The notes beneath the pieces are model-generated. The model searched no databases and had not been told where the DNA came from. It saw nothing but the letters and a program-made list of their open reading frames with translations. From assembly GCA_030740765.1 (NCBI GenBank), contig JASLWR010000007.1:1-64000 (forward strand): DNA of 64,000 bases, written 5' to 3'. The position numbers and the translations under genes were made by a program. Position 1 is the first letter of the stretch. Each line of letters opens with the position of its first letter. This document shows positions 27,499-35,963 of the stretch, in pieces. This DNA comes from Thermoplasmatota archaeon. GTDB lineage: Archaea; Thermoplasmatota; Penumbrarchaeia; JASLWR01.

Positions 27499-30400
27499 TT
27501 ATCGCTGCGCAGTCTGCAACTGCTGGAGCTGTTGGGTCAGTGGACCAAGCTGCTGTTGTACGGTTTGATACTGCTGCATTAGGGCCTGCTGCTGCCCCGG
27601 ATCCCTGGCCTGCTGAAGCTGCTGCTGAATGGCGGCTCCCTGTTGCTGTAGGGTTTGGTATTGCTGGGCCACAGCGGCATATTGTGCCTGTGTATTGGCT
27701 GCGGGAGCTTGCGGGGGCTGCTGCTGGGCCGGCACTGGTGGTTGAGCTTGTGGTTGGGCTGGAGATGCCGGTGTTCCCGCTGCCTGTTGTTGTGCCGCCT
27801 CCGCTTGCTGCTTTAAAGCCATGGCCTGCTGATGAAGTGTCTGATACTGTGAACTGAGGACCTGCTGTTGGCCGGGGTCCTGTGTCTGTGAAAGTTGATT
27901 CTGGATTGCTGCCTGTTGTGCCTGTATTGCCTGCAGCTGCTGGAGTATCTGCCTCATTTTGGCCTCTGTCTCGGGGGATGGTGCCGCTACAGGGGTAGGA
28001 GGGGGTGTTTCATCAGGGGGAGGCGCAGTGGGTTGGGCCTGTGCCCCCTGATGCAAAGCAGCTGCCTGTACTTTCAGGGCTTCCATCTGTGTCTGTACCG
28101 ATTGAAGCTGCTGTGTCAACGCCTGCTGCTGCGCAGGGTCCGCAGTCTGCCGCATCTGGTTCTGAATCGCCATCTGTTGTTGAGCCAGTACTTGGAGCTG
28201 CTGGAGTATCTGCCTTGCCTTTTCCTCAACGTTGGAAGGCGCCGCCGGTTCGGGCGTTGGAACCGCAGCCGCCTCTATGGGAGCCGCACCCTGTTGCTGG
28301 AGTAGTTGGGCCTGCTGCTGCAATGTTTGCTGCTGCTGCGATACGGTTTGGTACTGCTGGTTCAAGGTTTGCTGCATTTGGGGGTCCGCAGTCTGCCGCA
28401 TCTGGTTCTGAATTGCCATTTTCTGTTGACCCAGGACTTGAAGTTGTTGGAGGATCTGTGCCAGTTTTGCTTCCACCTCTGGAGAAACTGCTGATTTTGC
28501 CTCCGGGAGAGCTTTTTGCTGTGACTGTTGTTGAAGCCTTTGAGCTTCCTGCTGCAGAGCCTGTTGCTGTTGGGCAAGTACCTGGGCCTGTTGGTTCAAT
28601 ATCCTCTGCTGTCCGGGATCGGGATTTTGCCTGATCTGGTTCTGCACCGCAACTTGCTGTTGTTGGAGTACTCGGAGCTGTTGTAATATCTGCTGCAATC
28701 TCGCCTGCACTTCCGGTGACATCTGTGGTTGTTCCGGAGTTTTCTCTTCGGTATCCGCTTCTTCCTTGTCGAGAAACCCAAGACCGCCTACGCGTTTCTT
28801 ATCTCGTTTCATGCCTTCTTTTAGCTGGTCCTTGATATCGCTGGGTACGTCCATTACCTCTATCTTTTCGGCTTCTTCCGGTGGCGGGGCCGCTTCTTCC
28901 TCTTCATCCTCATCGGGAAGATGTTTTCTCAATCCTATGATCAACTGCTGAATATCATCAAGCTGCTGTTCAAGTGCCTTCTGTCTGCGGCTGTCTGTAG
29001 TTGACCTCAATGAATCCAGAATGTCCATACGACGATTTTTCAGCAGCTCTATCTGTTCCCTGGCTTTCTTTGCCTCTTCTTTGAAGAGTGTTTTTTCTTC
29101 TTCCTTGTCGGGGTAAGCGCTTTTTATTCCCTCTGGTTCCTTTTTTTCATCCATATCCTCGATATTCTTCATGAAATCATCCAGCGATGGAGGGCCCCCG
29201 TACCTCTGAGGTTCCAGCGAGAAATCGTCTTCCAGTGATTTCATGGAATACGGCCCGGTAAGCTCTTTTTCCTCTTCTTTTTCTTCTTCTTTCTGAACAC
29301 CGTAACGGCTTGTTCCCATGGTGAAATCGTCCTCAGTTGAGAGGTCGGTATAGCGGCCTTGGGCCTTTCTCTCAAACTTCTCCTCGTCTTCATCCGCTTC
29401 CTCCTCCACTTCCTCCTTTTCTTCCTTTATATCAACACCCATTTCCTTTTTCCGTTTTCTACGGATCTGTTCCAGGACGTCTAGATCATCGTCTTCCTCC
29501 TCATCCTCCTCGTAATAGTCATCATCATAATAATCCCCTCCACCCATGTTCTTTATAACAAAGATCACCACAATCAACACAATAACCAACACCACGACAA
29601 GTACAATATAGAAAACATCCACGCCTCCCTTTCCCCTGGGATCGGCTCCGATCTTCCCCCAACCTAAGGCCCCTTTATCTATATCAAAAGCCTTTTCTTC
29701 GAGGGTGATAGTATCCAAGACCATTGGGCTCTTCAAACCGTTATCGTCACGGTACCATACATGAACGCTTTTCTCACCCAGTCCTTTTTCCAAGGTCCAG
29801 TTCTTCATTGTAACGTATTTTTCCCATATCGCCCCGGCCTTGGGACCCGTGGGATCATTGCTGATGATCATCTCGTGAACATCAGGGTAAGTGCCGCCAG
29901 CAGAAAGGATTAATTCTACATTTGGATCATCCGTGGTAAGGTTGTTGTTGTTTATGGCAATGGTCCCCCATGGAGCGTCCGAATTGACATTGACAAGGAA
30001 CGGCTCGGAAAACTCGCTCCATTGTTCATGTTCGTCCTTTGTACGAACCCGCCAGTAATACGCTCCGTCATTAATGTTTTCCGCGAAGGTATGTGATTTC
30101 TTGACACTCGTAACGGTCTCCTCCCGTTCAATGGTTTCGAATGTATTGCTTTTGGCTATCTCTACCTCGAATGCCGTCTGTCCGTCACTATCATTTGGGT
30201 CATTGAATGTCCATTTAAAATTCACTTTTGGGTCATTGGTCCAGACGTTATTTGTAGGTGAACCAGGAAGGGGGCTCTCAACGACGTTCTTCAGTACTTT
30301 CAAATTGGACAGGGTGGGTGTTTGTGCCTGATTTTGAGTACTCAATGATATCTTGTATGAGAGTTCATTCACCGGTTCCTCGAAATCGATCCACTCGTTC

Positions 30401-31623
30401 AGATTAGCTTCCTTCCAGTTCGCTCCGTTCTCAGTAGAATAAAAATATTCGATACTGGTTGATGACGACGATGTTGAAGTGGCTTCGAACTTTACTGCAT
30501 TTACTGTTTCCGGCGCGAAATCATATCTATTCGAATATATCGTATCTTTCAGTGTGTACCGGCTTGTCATTTTAATCTTTAACAACTGGCTGTTATCGGG
30601 GCCCCCTCTCTCCTTGTACAGAAGGACATACAGGCAATCCTCTTCATCCCCAGTGCCTCCGACGTAAGCAAGACCGCATGGCTTGAGTCCGGACCTCGGA
30701 GTGTAAAAGTCCTTGAACTCCCCGATTCGGTTTCCATCCGTATCGAATTGGTATAAGGAAACTTTATTGGAACTGTTTACAAGCACCCAGATATATGTGC
30801 CATCATATGCAAGATCGCTCATCCCCGTAAAATTCAGCGGATAGGTGCTCAATACCTTATCCGGTTCCGCCATAGACACCTTTTCCAGCTTGTTTATCTT
30901 GCCCCAATCTTCACTCCCATCATCATAGCTCTTTCCACGGTAAATATAATTTCCAACAACAGTGAGAGGATATCCGTCTTTATTGGATTTGCTGGAAATA
31001 TATTCAGTGGTCTTCTCCTGTTTCTTGTCATATTTGTAAACGTCAGATTTACTGGCATCGGTGTCAGCACCCACCGAGTAATAATAATAATCCCCGTTGA
31101 AGGCAATCCCGCTGTTATTATTGCTGATTGTTGGGATCTCATCGAGCTTATTTCCATCATCCATACTGACCCTGTACAGGGCCTTAGGGCCCTGGAGAGA
31201 AAGAACAAGGCATGGGATCAATGGATCATAGGTCATGGCGTTGGGATGGAAGGGATAGGTGTGGACCGGCTCCGAAAGCCAGGCCAAATTGATGGTTGAA
31301 ATGGTTTTGCTGTCCGGTGCCGGTGTTCTTGAGAGCGTTGCCTTGCCATCGGAAATAAGAGCAGTGGTGCTGGCGTTGTCCAGATTATCGAAGTTTTCGA
31401 AGACTTCCTCGAAAAGTGTGCTTCTGGTTTTACCAAGGCTGCCACCCGATTCTATATCCAAAAAGTTAAAGGGATTTTTTTCGGGTTCTTTTTCTTTCGA
31501 GATGTGCGACCTTCCCTCGTAAAACGGATTTCCAAGGTCAATTATTACTGGTAACAGAAATAGCAGAGTTACGGTAAATCCCAGCGCGACCTTTTTTAGA
31601 GAGCAGTTGGTAGACCCTATCAT
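27499..31623 (-). CDS. Membrane protein with propeller-like ectodomain and five Q-rich cytoplasmic repeats
   Basis: The 1374-residue protein has an N-terminal export segment, an extracellular region of about 660 residues with propeller-like repeats (150-400; GNYIYRGK, YDGTYIWVLVNSS) and fibronectin-like domains (470-560; YYWRVRTKDEHEQWSEFSEPF), and one membrane helix at about 667-690. The cytoplasmic half has a very acidic stretch (DYYDDDYYEEDEEEDDD), charged coiled-coil sequence, and from about residue 967 five repeats of 65-90 residues with the core ILQQLQVL..QQ.AIQNQ.RQT.DP. The repeats are dominated by Gln and separated by Pro/Ala-rich linkers. ATG 31623 has AAGGTG six bases upstream; a GTG at 31632 is also in frame. 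Function is unknown; the tail looks like a coiled-coil assembly or binding module. Confidence 0.8.
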   Translation of the reverse strand: MIGSTNCSLKKVALGFTVTLLFLLPVIIDLGNPFYEGRSHISKEKEPEKNPFNFLDIESGGSLGKTRSTLFEEVFENFDNLDNASTTALISDGKATLSRTPAPDSKTISTINLAWLSEPVHTYPFHPNAMTYDPLIPCLVLSLQGPKALYRVSMDDGNKLDEIPTISNNNSGIAFNGDYYYYSVGADTDASKSDVYKYDKKQEKTTEYISSKSNKDGYPLTVVGNYIYRGKSYDDGSEDWGKINKLEKVSMAEPDKVLSTYPLNFTGMSDLAYDGTYIWVLVNSSNKVSLYQFDTDGNRIGEFKDFYTPRSGLKPCGLAYVGGTGDEEDCLYVLLYKERGGPDNSQLLKIKMTSRYTLKDTIYSNRYDFAPETVNAVKFEATSTSSSSTSIEYFYSTENGANWKEANLNEWIDFEEPVNELSYKISLSTQNQAQTPTLSNLKVLKNVVESPLPGSPTNNVWTNDPKVNFKWTFNDPNDSDGQTAFEVEIAKSNTFETIEREETVTSVKKSHTFAENINDGAYYWRVRTKDEHEQWSEFSEPFLVNVNSDAPWGTIAINNNNLTTDDPNVELILSAGGTYPDVHEMIISNDPTGPKAGAIWEKYVTMKNWTLEKGLGEKSVHVWYRDDNGLKSPMVLDTITLEEKAFDIDKGALGWGKIGADPRGKGGVDVFYIVLVVVLVIVLIVVIFVIKNMGGGDYYDDDYYEEDEEEDDDLDVLEQIRRKRKKEMGVDIKEEKEEVEEEADEDEEKFERKAQGRYTDLSTEDDFTMGTSRYGVQKEEEKEEEKELTGPYSMKSLEDDFSLEPQRYGGPPSLDDFMKNIEDMDEKKEPEGIKSAYPDKEEEKTLFKEEAKKAREQIELLKNRRMDILDSLRSTTDSRRQKALEQQLDDIQQLIIGLRKHLPDEDEEEEAAPPPEEAEKIEVMDVPSDIKDQLKEGMKRDKKRVGGLGFLDKEEADTEEKTPEQPQMSPEVQARLQQILQQLRVLQQQQVAVQNQIRQNPDPGQQRILNQQAQVLAQQQQALQQEAQRLQQQSQQKALPEAKSAVSPEVEAKLAQILQQLQVLGQQKMAIQNQMRQTADPQMQQTLNQQYQTVSQQQQTLQQQAQLLQQQGAAPIEAAAVPTPEPAAPSNVEEKARQILQQLQVLAQQQMAIQNQMRQTADPAQQQALTQQLQSVQTQMEALKVQAAALHQGAQAQPTAPPPDETPPPTPVAAPSPETEAKMRQILQQLQAIQAQQAAIQNQLSQTQDPGQQQVLSSQYQTLHQQAMALKQQAEAAQQQAAGTPASPAQPQAQPPVPAQQQPPQAPAANTQAQYAAVAQQYQTLQQQGAAIQQQLQQARDPGQQQALMQQYQTVQQQLGPLTQQLQQLQTAQR

Positions 31624-31716
31624 CGAGGACACCTTTGATAAACCTTAGGAACTGAAATTTAACTAAGTATCTATATTTTTCTTTTAGATACGCTCATACC
31701 GATAATCTTAGAACAT

Positions 31717-32676
31717 TCATTTGCCCACACTGTGGCCATATCGATTAATGAGACTTTTTTTTCCTTCCTTTCTTCTGTTTCGAGTTCTTTTTTTCAAATC
31801 CTGATACTTGAGTCCGGATGCGGTAACCTCAATGGAGACATTTTCATCCTGGTACAGACTGACCGGACGTACCTCCAAGTGATAACCCGTTCCTTTGATA
31901 AATAAATTCTGGCTAGCGGTATTGGGAATCACATGTTCCGTTATAGGAGCTTCGATCTTTTTGAACTCGTTTACCGGTCTTTTCCGGACCGGTTCATCAT
32001 CCCAAAAAGGAATATGGTCGTCTAAGACCGATTGTCCATCCTCATTCCCCGTCGTCTCCTTTTCCATTTCGTTAGGATCATTTTGTCCGTCATCTAGCGA
32101 GCCAGGGTAAGTCGAATCTCTATTATCGTTACGCAGATCGAAAGATTCATCTTCGGACTGTTCTTCGATTATATCAATCACTTCGGCAGCAATATCGGGG
32201 TTTGCTATAATTTCGGTTTCTTCTCTGTAGAACTCAACCACCTCGGCTGCGATCTCGTAATCTATATTCATATCATCAGGAGGCAATTCTTCATCGGAGT
32301 CCATATAGTTCCGGTTGGCATAGGTTGAAGCTATTGACCTATCTAACCCTTCTCCAATACTCGACTCACCATACAAGGGTTCTACTTCCTCGATCTCCTC
32401 TTCGAACACTTCCACGGTATCGGTGTAATCGAGCTTGTAATTGTAAAAAGAACGACTGGTTGGATTCAGAACCACATCCTTCGCCATGTTGATCAGTTTC
32501 ATCTCCTTTTCGAATTTTTTCCGTATATGTTCAGGTCGCTCCCTTGTCCTGTCCGGATGGTACTTCTCCGCTAATCTCCTGTATGCTTTTTTAATCTCCA
32601 TCATGGGAGCACTGGGTTGGACGCCAAGTATCTGGTAATGGGTTCTTGCTTCTCTTCTATGGGAGGGCCGATCCAT
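31717..32676 (-). CDS. J-domain protein with acidic C-terminal region
   Basis: The 319-residue protein has an N-terminal J domain (residues 11-84): HYQILGVQPSAPMMEIKKAY, the catalytic HPD in EKYHPDRT, and a fourth helix. It lacks the Gly/Phe, zinc and C-terminal substrate domains of DnaJ. The rest is acidic and low in complexity up to about 230, then has a possible small beta domain and a basic C-terminus (KKRTRNRRKEGKK). J domains stimulate Hsp70 ATPase, so this is a co-chaperone of specialised use. It lies 49 bases after the RmlC-like gene and 93 bases before the Q-rich protein, the latter an attractive client that is only inferred. Confidence 0.85.
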   Translation of the reverse strand: MDRPSHRREARTHYQILGVQPSAPMMEIKKAYRRLAEKYHPDRTRERPEHIRKKFEKEMKLINMAKDVVLNPTSRSFYNYKLDYTDTVEVFEEEIEEVEPLYGESSIGEGLDRSIASTYANRNYMDSDEELPPDDMNIDYEIAAEVVEFYREETEIIANPDIAAEVIDIIEEQSEDESFDLRNDNRDSTYPGSLDDGQNDPNEMEKETTGNEDGQSVLDDHIPFWDDEPVRKRPVNEFKKIEAPITEHVIPNTASQNLFIKGTGYHLEVRPVSLYQDENVSIEVTASGLKYQDLKKRTRNRRKEGKKSLINRYGHSVGK

Positions 32677-32724
32677 TTTATGTCTCCTTTTTCCATAATG
32701 TCATTTGTAAAAATGATACATTGT

Positions 32725-33204
32725 CTACCGATTGATAGCCGACCATGAATAATCGATCTTTCGTGTGTCGTAAGGTAACCGATGTTCATCCGGATTCTCC
32801 CTGTTGTAAGGTTCCGAGGGTAAGTTAAGGATAACCGCTGAATCGCCTCCGAGTGGGGTGAATCCGTGAAATACTCCCGGTGGAACCTTGATCAGAAGGG
32901 GGGTTTTTTCGCCTATAAAGAATTCGTTGATCTCGTTAAAGGTTGGAGATTTCTCTCTTAGGTCTGCAAGGACCAATTTTACGTTCCCATTAACAGCGCA
33001 GATGTTATCTTCCTGTTTTTCATGCATGTGCCAGGCTTTGACTATCCCCGGAAAGCACGTTGTGATGTAACATTGACCAAAGCCCGTGAAAAAGGCTTCG
33101 TCATTACGAATGATCTCCATCAAATATCCTCTGTCGTCGAGATTGATATTCAAAGATTTTACCTTCACACCATTGATCATACCGTGGGACCCCTTTATCT
33201 TCAT
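32725..33204 (-). CDS. dTDP-4-dehydrorhamnose 3,5-epimerase-like cupin
   Basis: The 159-residue protein belongs to the RmlC-type cupins used in making deoxysugars. The motifs DDRGYLMEI, GIVKAWHMHEKQ, VNGNVKLVLADLRE and PPGVFHGF follow the order seen in dTDP-4-dehydrorhamnose 3,5-epimerases of this short archaeal/bacterial type, and the C-terminal EPYNRENPDEHRLPYD is also typical. No other rhamnose pathway gene is in the window, although the phosphohexomutase at 8140 and the heavily glycosylation-prone surface proteins fit sugar synthesis. Start ATG 33204; ATG 33180 is an alternative. The gene is divergent from the adenylate-kinase-like gene. Confidence 0.85.
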   Translation of the reverse strand: MKIKGSHGMINGVKVKSLNINLDDRGYLMEIIRNDEAFFTGFGQCYITTCFPGIVKAWHMHEKQEDNICAVNGNVKLVLADLREKSPTFNEINEFFIGEKTPLLIKVPPGVFHGFTPLGGDSAVILNLPSEPYNRENPDEHRLPYDTRKIDYSWSAINR

Positions 33205-33329
33205 TTCGTTCTAATTACGTATCTGTTAATTATTGATATATGTTGTGGATTTATTTTTAGATTTTTGAGGATTTGGGATAAATTAATTTAATCAGATAGG
33301 GATAAGGTATGAAATCCATAGGTGGTACA

Positions 33330-34130
33330 ATGAAACGAGAGGATGTTCAGAATATTCTGGTCATGGGGAAGAGTGGTGCCGGTAAACAATCCCGGATCGA
33401 CGTACTACTGGAAGAATTCGGTCTGGAGCAGCTATCCACAGGTGAAATCTTCAGGTACTACATGAGGATATTCAATGAATGCGGTTTCAAGGGTGATCTC
33501 GCTCAGTTCTGGGATAGTGACCTTGATTGGTTCAGGGACGTCGTAGATATTGTAGAAATGCTAGGGGAGAATTGCAAAGGCCGTATGAAAGAAGTGCTCA
33601 TGGGTTTGAAGGCCAAATATTTTGTGGACAGTGGAAAATACGTTCCGGATCGAATTACAAACTCTTTGTTCAAAGCCTATTTTTCACGGTCGAATTACCG
33701 GTGCAAGGTTATGGACGGATTTCCCCGGACCCCTGGGCAGGCTAAATTCCTCATGGAGCTTGCCTCCCGGAAGAAATTCAACATTGACTTTGCCATCCTT
33801 GTGTACAACAGTGATGAATCCATCAAAGAGAGGCTACTGGGCCGAAGGATATGCCCCAAATGCAAAAAGGTTTATCATTTGGAGTTCGAACCACCGACGG
33901 ATGGCAGATACTGCATCGCGTGCGGGAGCGAGGTGATAATCCGATCGGATGACACTGAAGAAAAGATTCGTTCGAGATTGAACGAGTTCACCGAGAAGAC
34001 GGAACCTGCCATAGAATATCTTAAAAACAATAATTTGAAGATATTGTCGGTCCCGGGTCATCTGGATTTATTTACTCCCGAGAATGTTAGGCGGAGCGTC
34101 ATGGAGCAGGTGGAGAAAATTCTTGATTGA
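33330..34130 (+). CDS. Adenylate-kinase-like nucleotide kinase with Cys4 lid and insert
   Basis: The 266-residue protein follows adenylate kinase: P-loop GKSGAGKQS (usual GAPGAGKGT), LSTGEIFRY, DGFPRTPGQA, GRRICPKCKK and CIACGS (Cys4 zinc lid), and RSDDTEEKIRSRL with the arginines that contact phosphates. Two things are odd: the P-loop has Gln-Ser after lysine rather than Gly-Thr, and the NMP-binding region between LSTGE and the helix before YVPDRI is about 40 residues longer than usual. It may use another nucleotide monophosphate. I prefer ATG 33330, preceded by GGTGG; ATG 33309 is in frame upstream and would suit a leaderless transcript. It ends 12 bases before a convergent gene. Confidence 0.82.
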   Translation: MKREDVQNILVMGKSGAGKQSRIDVLLEEFGLEQLSTGEIFRYYMRIFNECGFKGDLAQFWDSDLDWFRDVVDIVEMLGENCKGRMKEVLMGLKAKYFVDSGKYVPDRITNSLFKAYFSRSNYRCKVMDGFPRTPGQAKFLMELASRKKFNIDFAILVYNSDESIKERLLGRRICPKCKKVYHLEFEPPTDGRYCIACGSEVIIRSDDTEEKIRSRLNEFTEKTEPAIEYLKNNNLKILSVPGHLDLFTPENVRRSVMEQVEKILD

Positions 34131-34141
34131 GGAATGGGATT

Positions 34142-34591
34142 CTATATCTTCAGTGTCGTTCCGAACATCTGCCTGACGGATTCCACCTCGATTTTTCTAC
34201 GTCGAAAATATTTTGCCAGCAGGAAGATACACCTTGCAACTATTTGCAGAGCACCGTGGCCGAATATAGGGGCCGGGATCACCGCCTCCACTTTTATGAG
34301 CACGCTTCTGTCGTCCTTTTTTTTTACTCCAGCAAAAAAATGTACCTTATTGTATTTTTTGATGAGGGCGCCAGGTCCCTTGACCTTGAACGTGCCCCAA
34401 AAATCCTTGGGTAATCTGTCGAACTTGATTACTTTATCCGTATAGGGCAGCCCCGCCCAAAGCTTCCGCAGCGCTTCCGAGGCGGCTTCCTCGTCGCAGC
34501 GTACCTTCAACCTCCTCGAGGTACCGGATGTCATGGCCGGGTTATTGTCATTTTTTATTATAAAAGTAATGACCTTCATTTTTTCATCCAT
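34142..34591 (-). CDS. Hypothetical basic protein
   Basis: The 149-residue product is basic, has no export signal, and begins with a strand-rich segment (MKVITFIIKNDNNPAM). Its middle is lysine-rich (KKYNKVHFFAGVKKKDD). The C-terminal region VIPAPIFGHGALQIVARCIFLLAKYF may be an amphipathic or membrane-touching helix. I recognise no family. It lies between convergent adenylate kinase and divergent B-box genes with only 12 and 50 bases of spacing, which supports it as a real gene in its own right. The coding frame has no competing long frame on the other strand. ATG 34579 is an alternative start. Confidence 0.6.
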   Translation of the reverse strand: MDEKMKVITFIIKNDNNPAMTSGTSRRLKVRCDEEAASEALRKLWAGLPYTDKVIKFDRLPKDFWGTFKVKGPGALIKKYNKVHFFAGVKKKDDRSVLIKVEAVIPAPIFGHGALQIVARCIFLLAKYFRRRKIEVESVRQMFGTTLKI

Positions 34592-34641
34592 AACCTAAAT
34601 TTAAAATATAAGCTGATTATTAATTCCTCCGGTCGATTGAC

Positions 34642-35577
34642 ATGATACCCTGTGCCTTCCACCCCGACGAGCCCTCCATAACCTCTTGTGAAAAATGTGA
34701 TAAACCCATCTGCGTGGTGTGCAAAAGGGAAGTTGAAGTGGGCGGGGGAAGTACGTCTCAGGGGCAACACGTTCCCACAGCCATAAAAACCTATTGCAGG
34801 GTGTGTGCACCTGGTGCCGAGAGGTCCAAGGCGATTGTTGTAACGATAGTGGGTGCAATTTTCTCAATTATCAGCCTGGGAATGACCTCACTGGTATTCA
34901 AAAATAAGACCCCTCTCCTTTTCAAGATAATCCCACTCTTATTCGTTGGTGTTGGCGTCCTCATCTTCTTTACGGGATTGAAGAACTACAAAAGGAATTA
35001 CCGAAAAGAAGAGGAAGTGATGAAGAGACTTGAGGAACTGAAATCCCACCCTTCAAAAGTAAAGGCGACCCCGTTGGCTCGCCACACTTTCAAGCCGAGC
35101 CAGAATGACTCGACTTTTCAAGACACGCACAAGCAGGAGGAAAAACCCACTGTTGTTTTCCAGGTCGAAAAATATTATGCCGGAGGTAGCATCGATGTCA
35201 AGGACAGCGTTATTCAACGCTCCAGCCTTGACGTTGGTGCTCTGGAGGTCCCTTCGGCGAAATTCAACGATCCCAAGAACCGGGAAGCGTACAAAGATGC
35301 ATTACGTGGTGCGTTATCTGATGGTATTATTAGTGATAGCGAGGAAAAAATACTTCAGGCGTTGAGAGACCATTTCAACATTGGCGAGGATGGCGCGGAA
35401 GAGATATACAAGGAAGTGGAAAGGGAAATGAACAAGGTTTCTTTCAAAAAGAAGGTAAGCCAAAAGCTATTTGAGGTGGAATGTCCCGGATGCTCGGTGA
35501 GTTTCAAGGTTGAGGATTCGGGTGAAGACCCATTACCGGTGAAGTGCCCGGAGTGCGGAATAGAAGGTGAACTTTGA
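34642..35577 (+). CDS. B-box zinc finger / two-TM / zinc-ribbon membrane protein
   Basis: The 311-residue protein starts with a B-box-like zinc finger (CAFHPDEPSITSCEKCDKPIC, then CVVC and YCRVCAP; residues 4-55). Two membrane helices follow (about 62-82 and 88-110) and a cytoplasmic region. Residues 215-265 contain ALSDGIISDSEEKILQALRD, which looks like the helical start of TerB-like or EF-hand-like domains, and the C-terminus is a zinc ribbon (CPGCSVSFK and CPECGIEGEL). B-box fingers at the start of small membrane proteins are common in archaea, but their role is unknown. The start has no strong ribosome binding site; its gene is divergent from the preceding hypothetical gene. Confidence 0.75.
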   Translation: MIPCAFHPDEPSITSCEKCDKPICVVCKREVEVGGGSTSQGQHVPTAIKTYCRVCAPGAERSKAIVVTIVGAIFSIISLGMTSLVFKNKTPLLFKIIPLLFVGVGVLIFFTGLKNYKRNYRKEEEVMKRLEELKSHPSKVKATPLARHTFKPSQNDSTFQDTHKQEEKPTVVFQVEKYYAGGSIDVKDSVIQRSSLDVGALEVPSAKFNDPKNREAYKDALRGALSDGIISDSEEKILQALRDHFNIGEDGAEEIYKEVEREMNKVSFKKKVSQKLFEVECPGCSVSFKVEDSGEDPLPVKCPECGIEGEL

Positions 35578-35600
35578 TCCAAAAAAATGATTCCCGCCGT

Positions 35601-35810
35601 TCATTCGATCTTAAGCACGGCAGCACCCTTTATCTCGCTTCTCTTCAGTCGCAGCAATGCCTCGTTTGCCTTTTCAAGAGGAAATATCTCAACGTCTGTG
35701 GCGATGGGTATCTCCGCGGCAAGCTTCAGTAGCCCTGTCGCATCTTCTCTCGTGCTGTTTCCTTACGCAATATCAAAGATTTTGCTATGATCCAGAAGAA
35801 CTTTCTTCAG
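35601..35810 (-). pseudogene. C-terminal remnant of a zinc-type alcohol dehydrogenase
   Basis: On the minus strand, 35762-35601 encodes 53 residues that match the C-terminus of medium-chain alcohol dehydrogenases: GNSTREDATGLLKLAAEIP, then VEIFPLEKANEALLRLK and the terminal IKGAAVLKIE before TGA. Immediately upstream is an in-frame TAA (35765-35763), and beyond it LLDHSKIFDIA, which also resembles the dehydrogenase just before this region. About ten residues between the two parts seem to be missing. No catalytic or NAD-binding part remains. This explains most of the 386-base gap before the lactate-permease gene. The remnant sits at a site where a gene has been lost. Confidence 0.75.
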
Positions 35811-35963
35811 TCACCCGACATAGATTTAGGGATTCAATTAAGGTTAATAGAAAACTTTCTATGTTACCTGCGGATAAACCAGAGAAACTTTAATAAAGAA
35901 TCTGCCTATTCTGTTGTGGATTTGATTTCATTTTGGATAATATTATGATAGCTGGTGTGACCA

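Noticed and set aside
27499..28725. DNA-level tandem repeat or CRISPR-like array in the CTG/CAG-rich region
   Set aside because: The periodicity is explained by Gln codons in protein repeats of varying length; there are no constant repeats with unique spacers.
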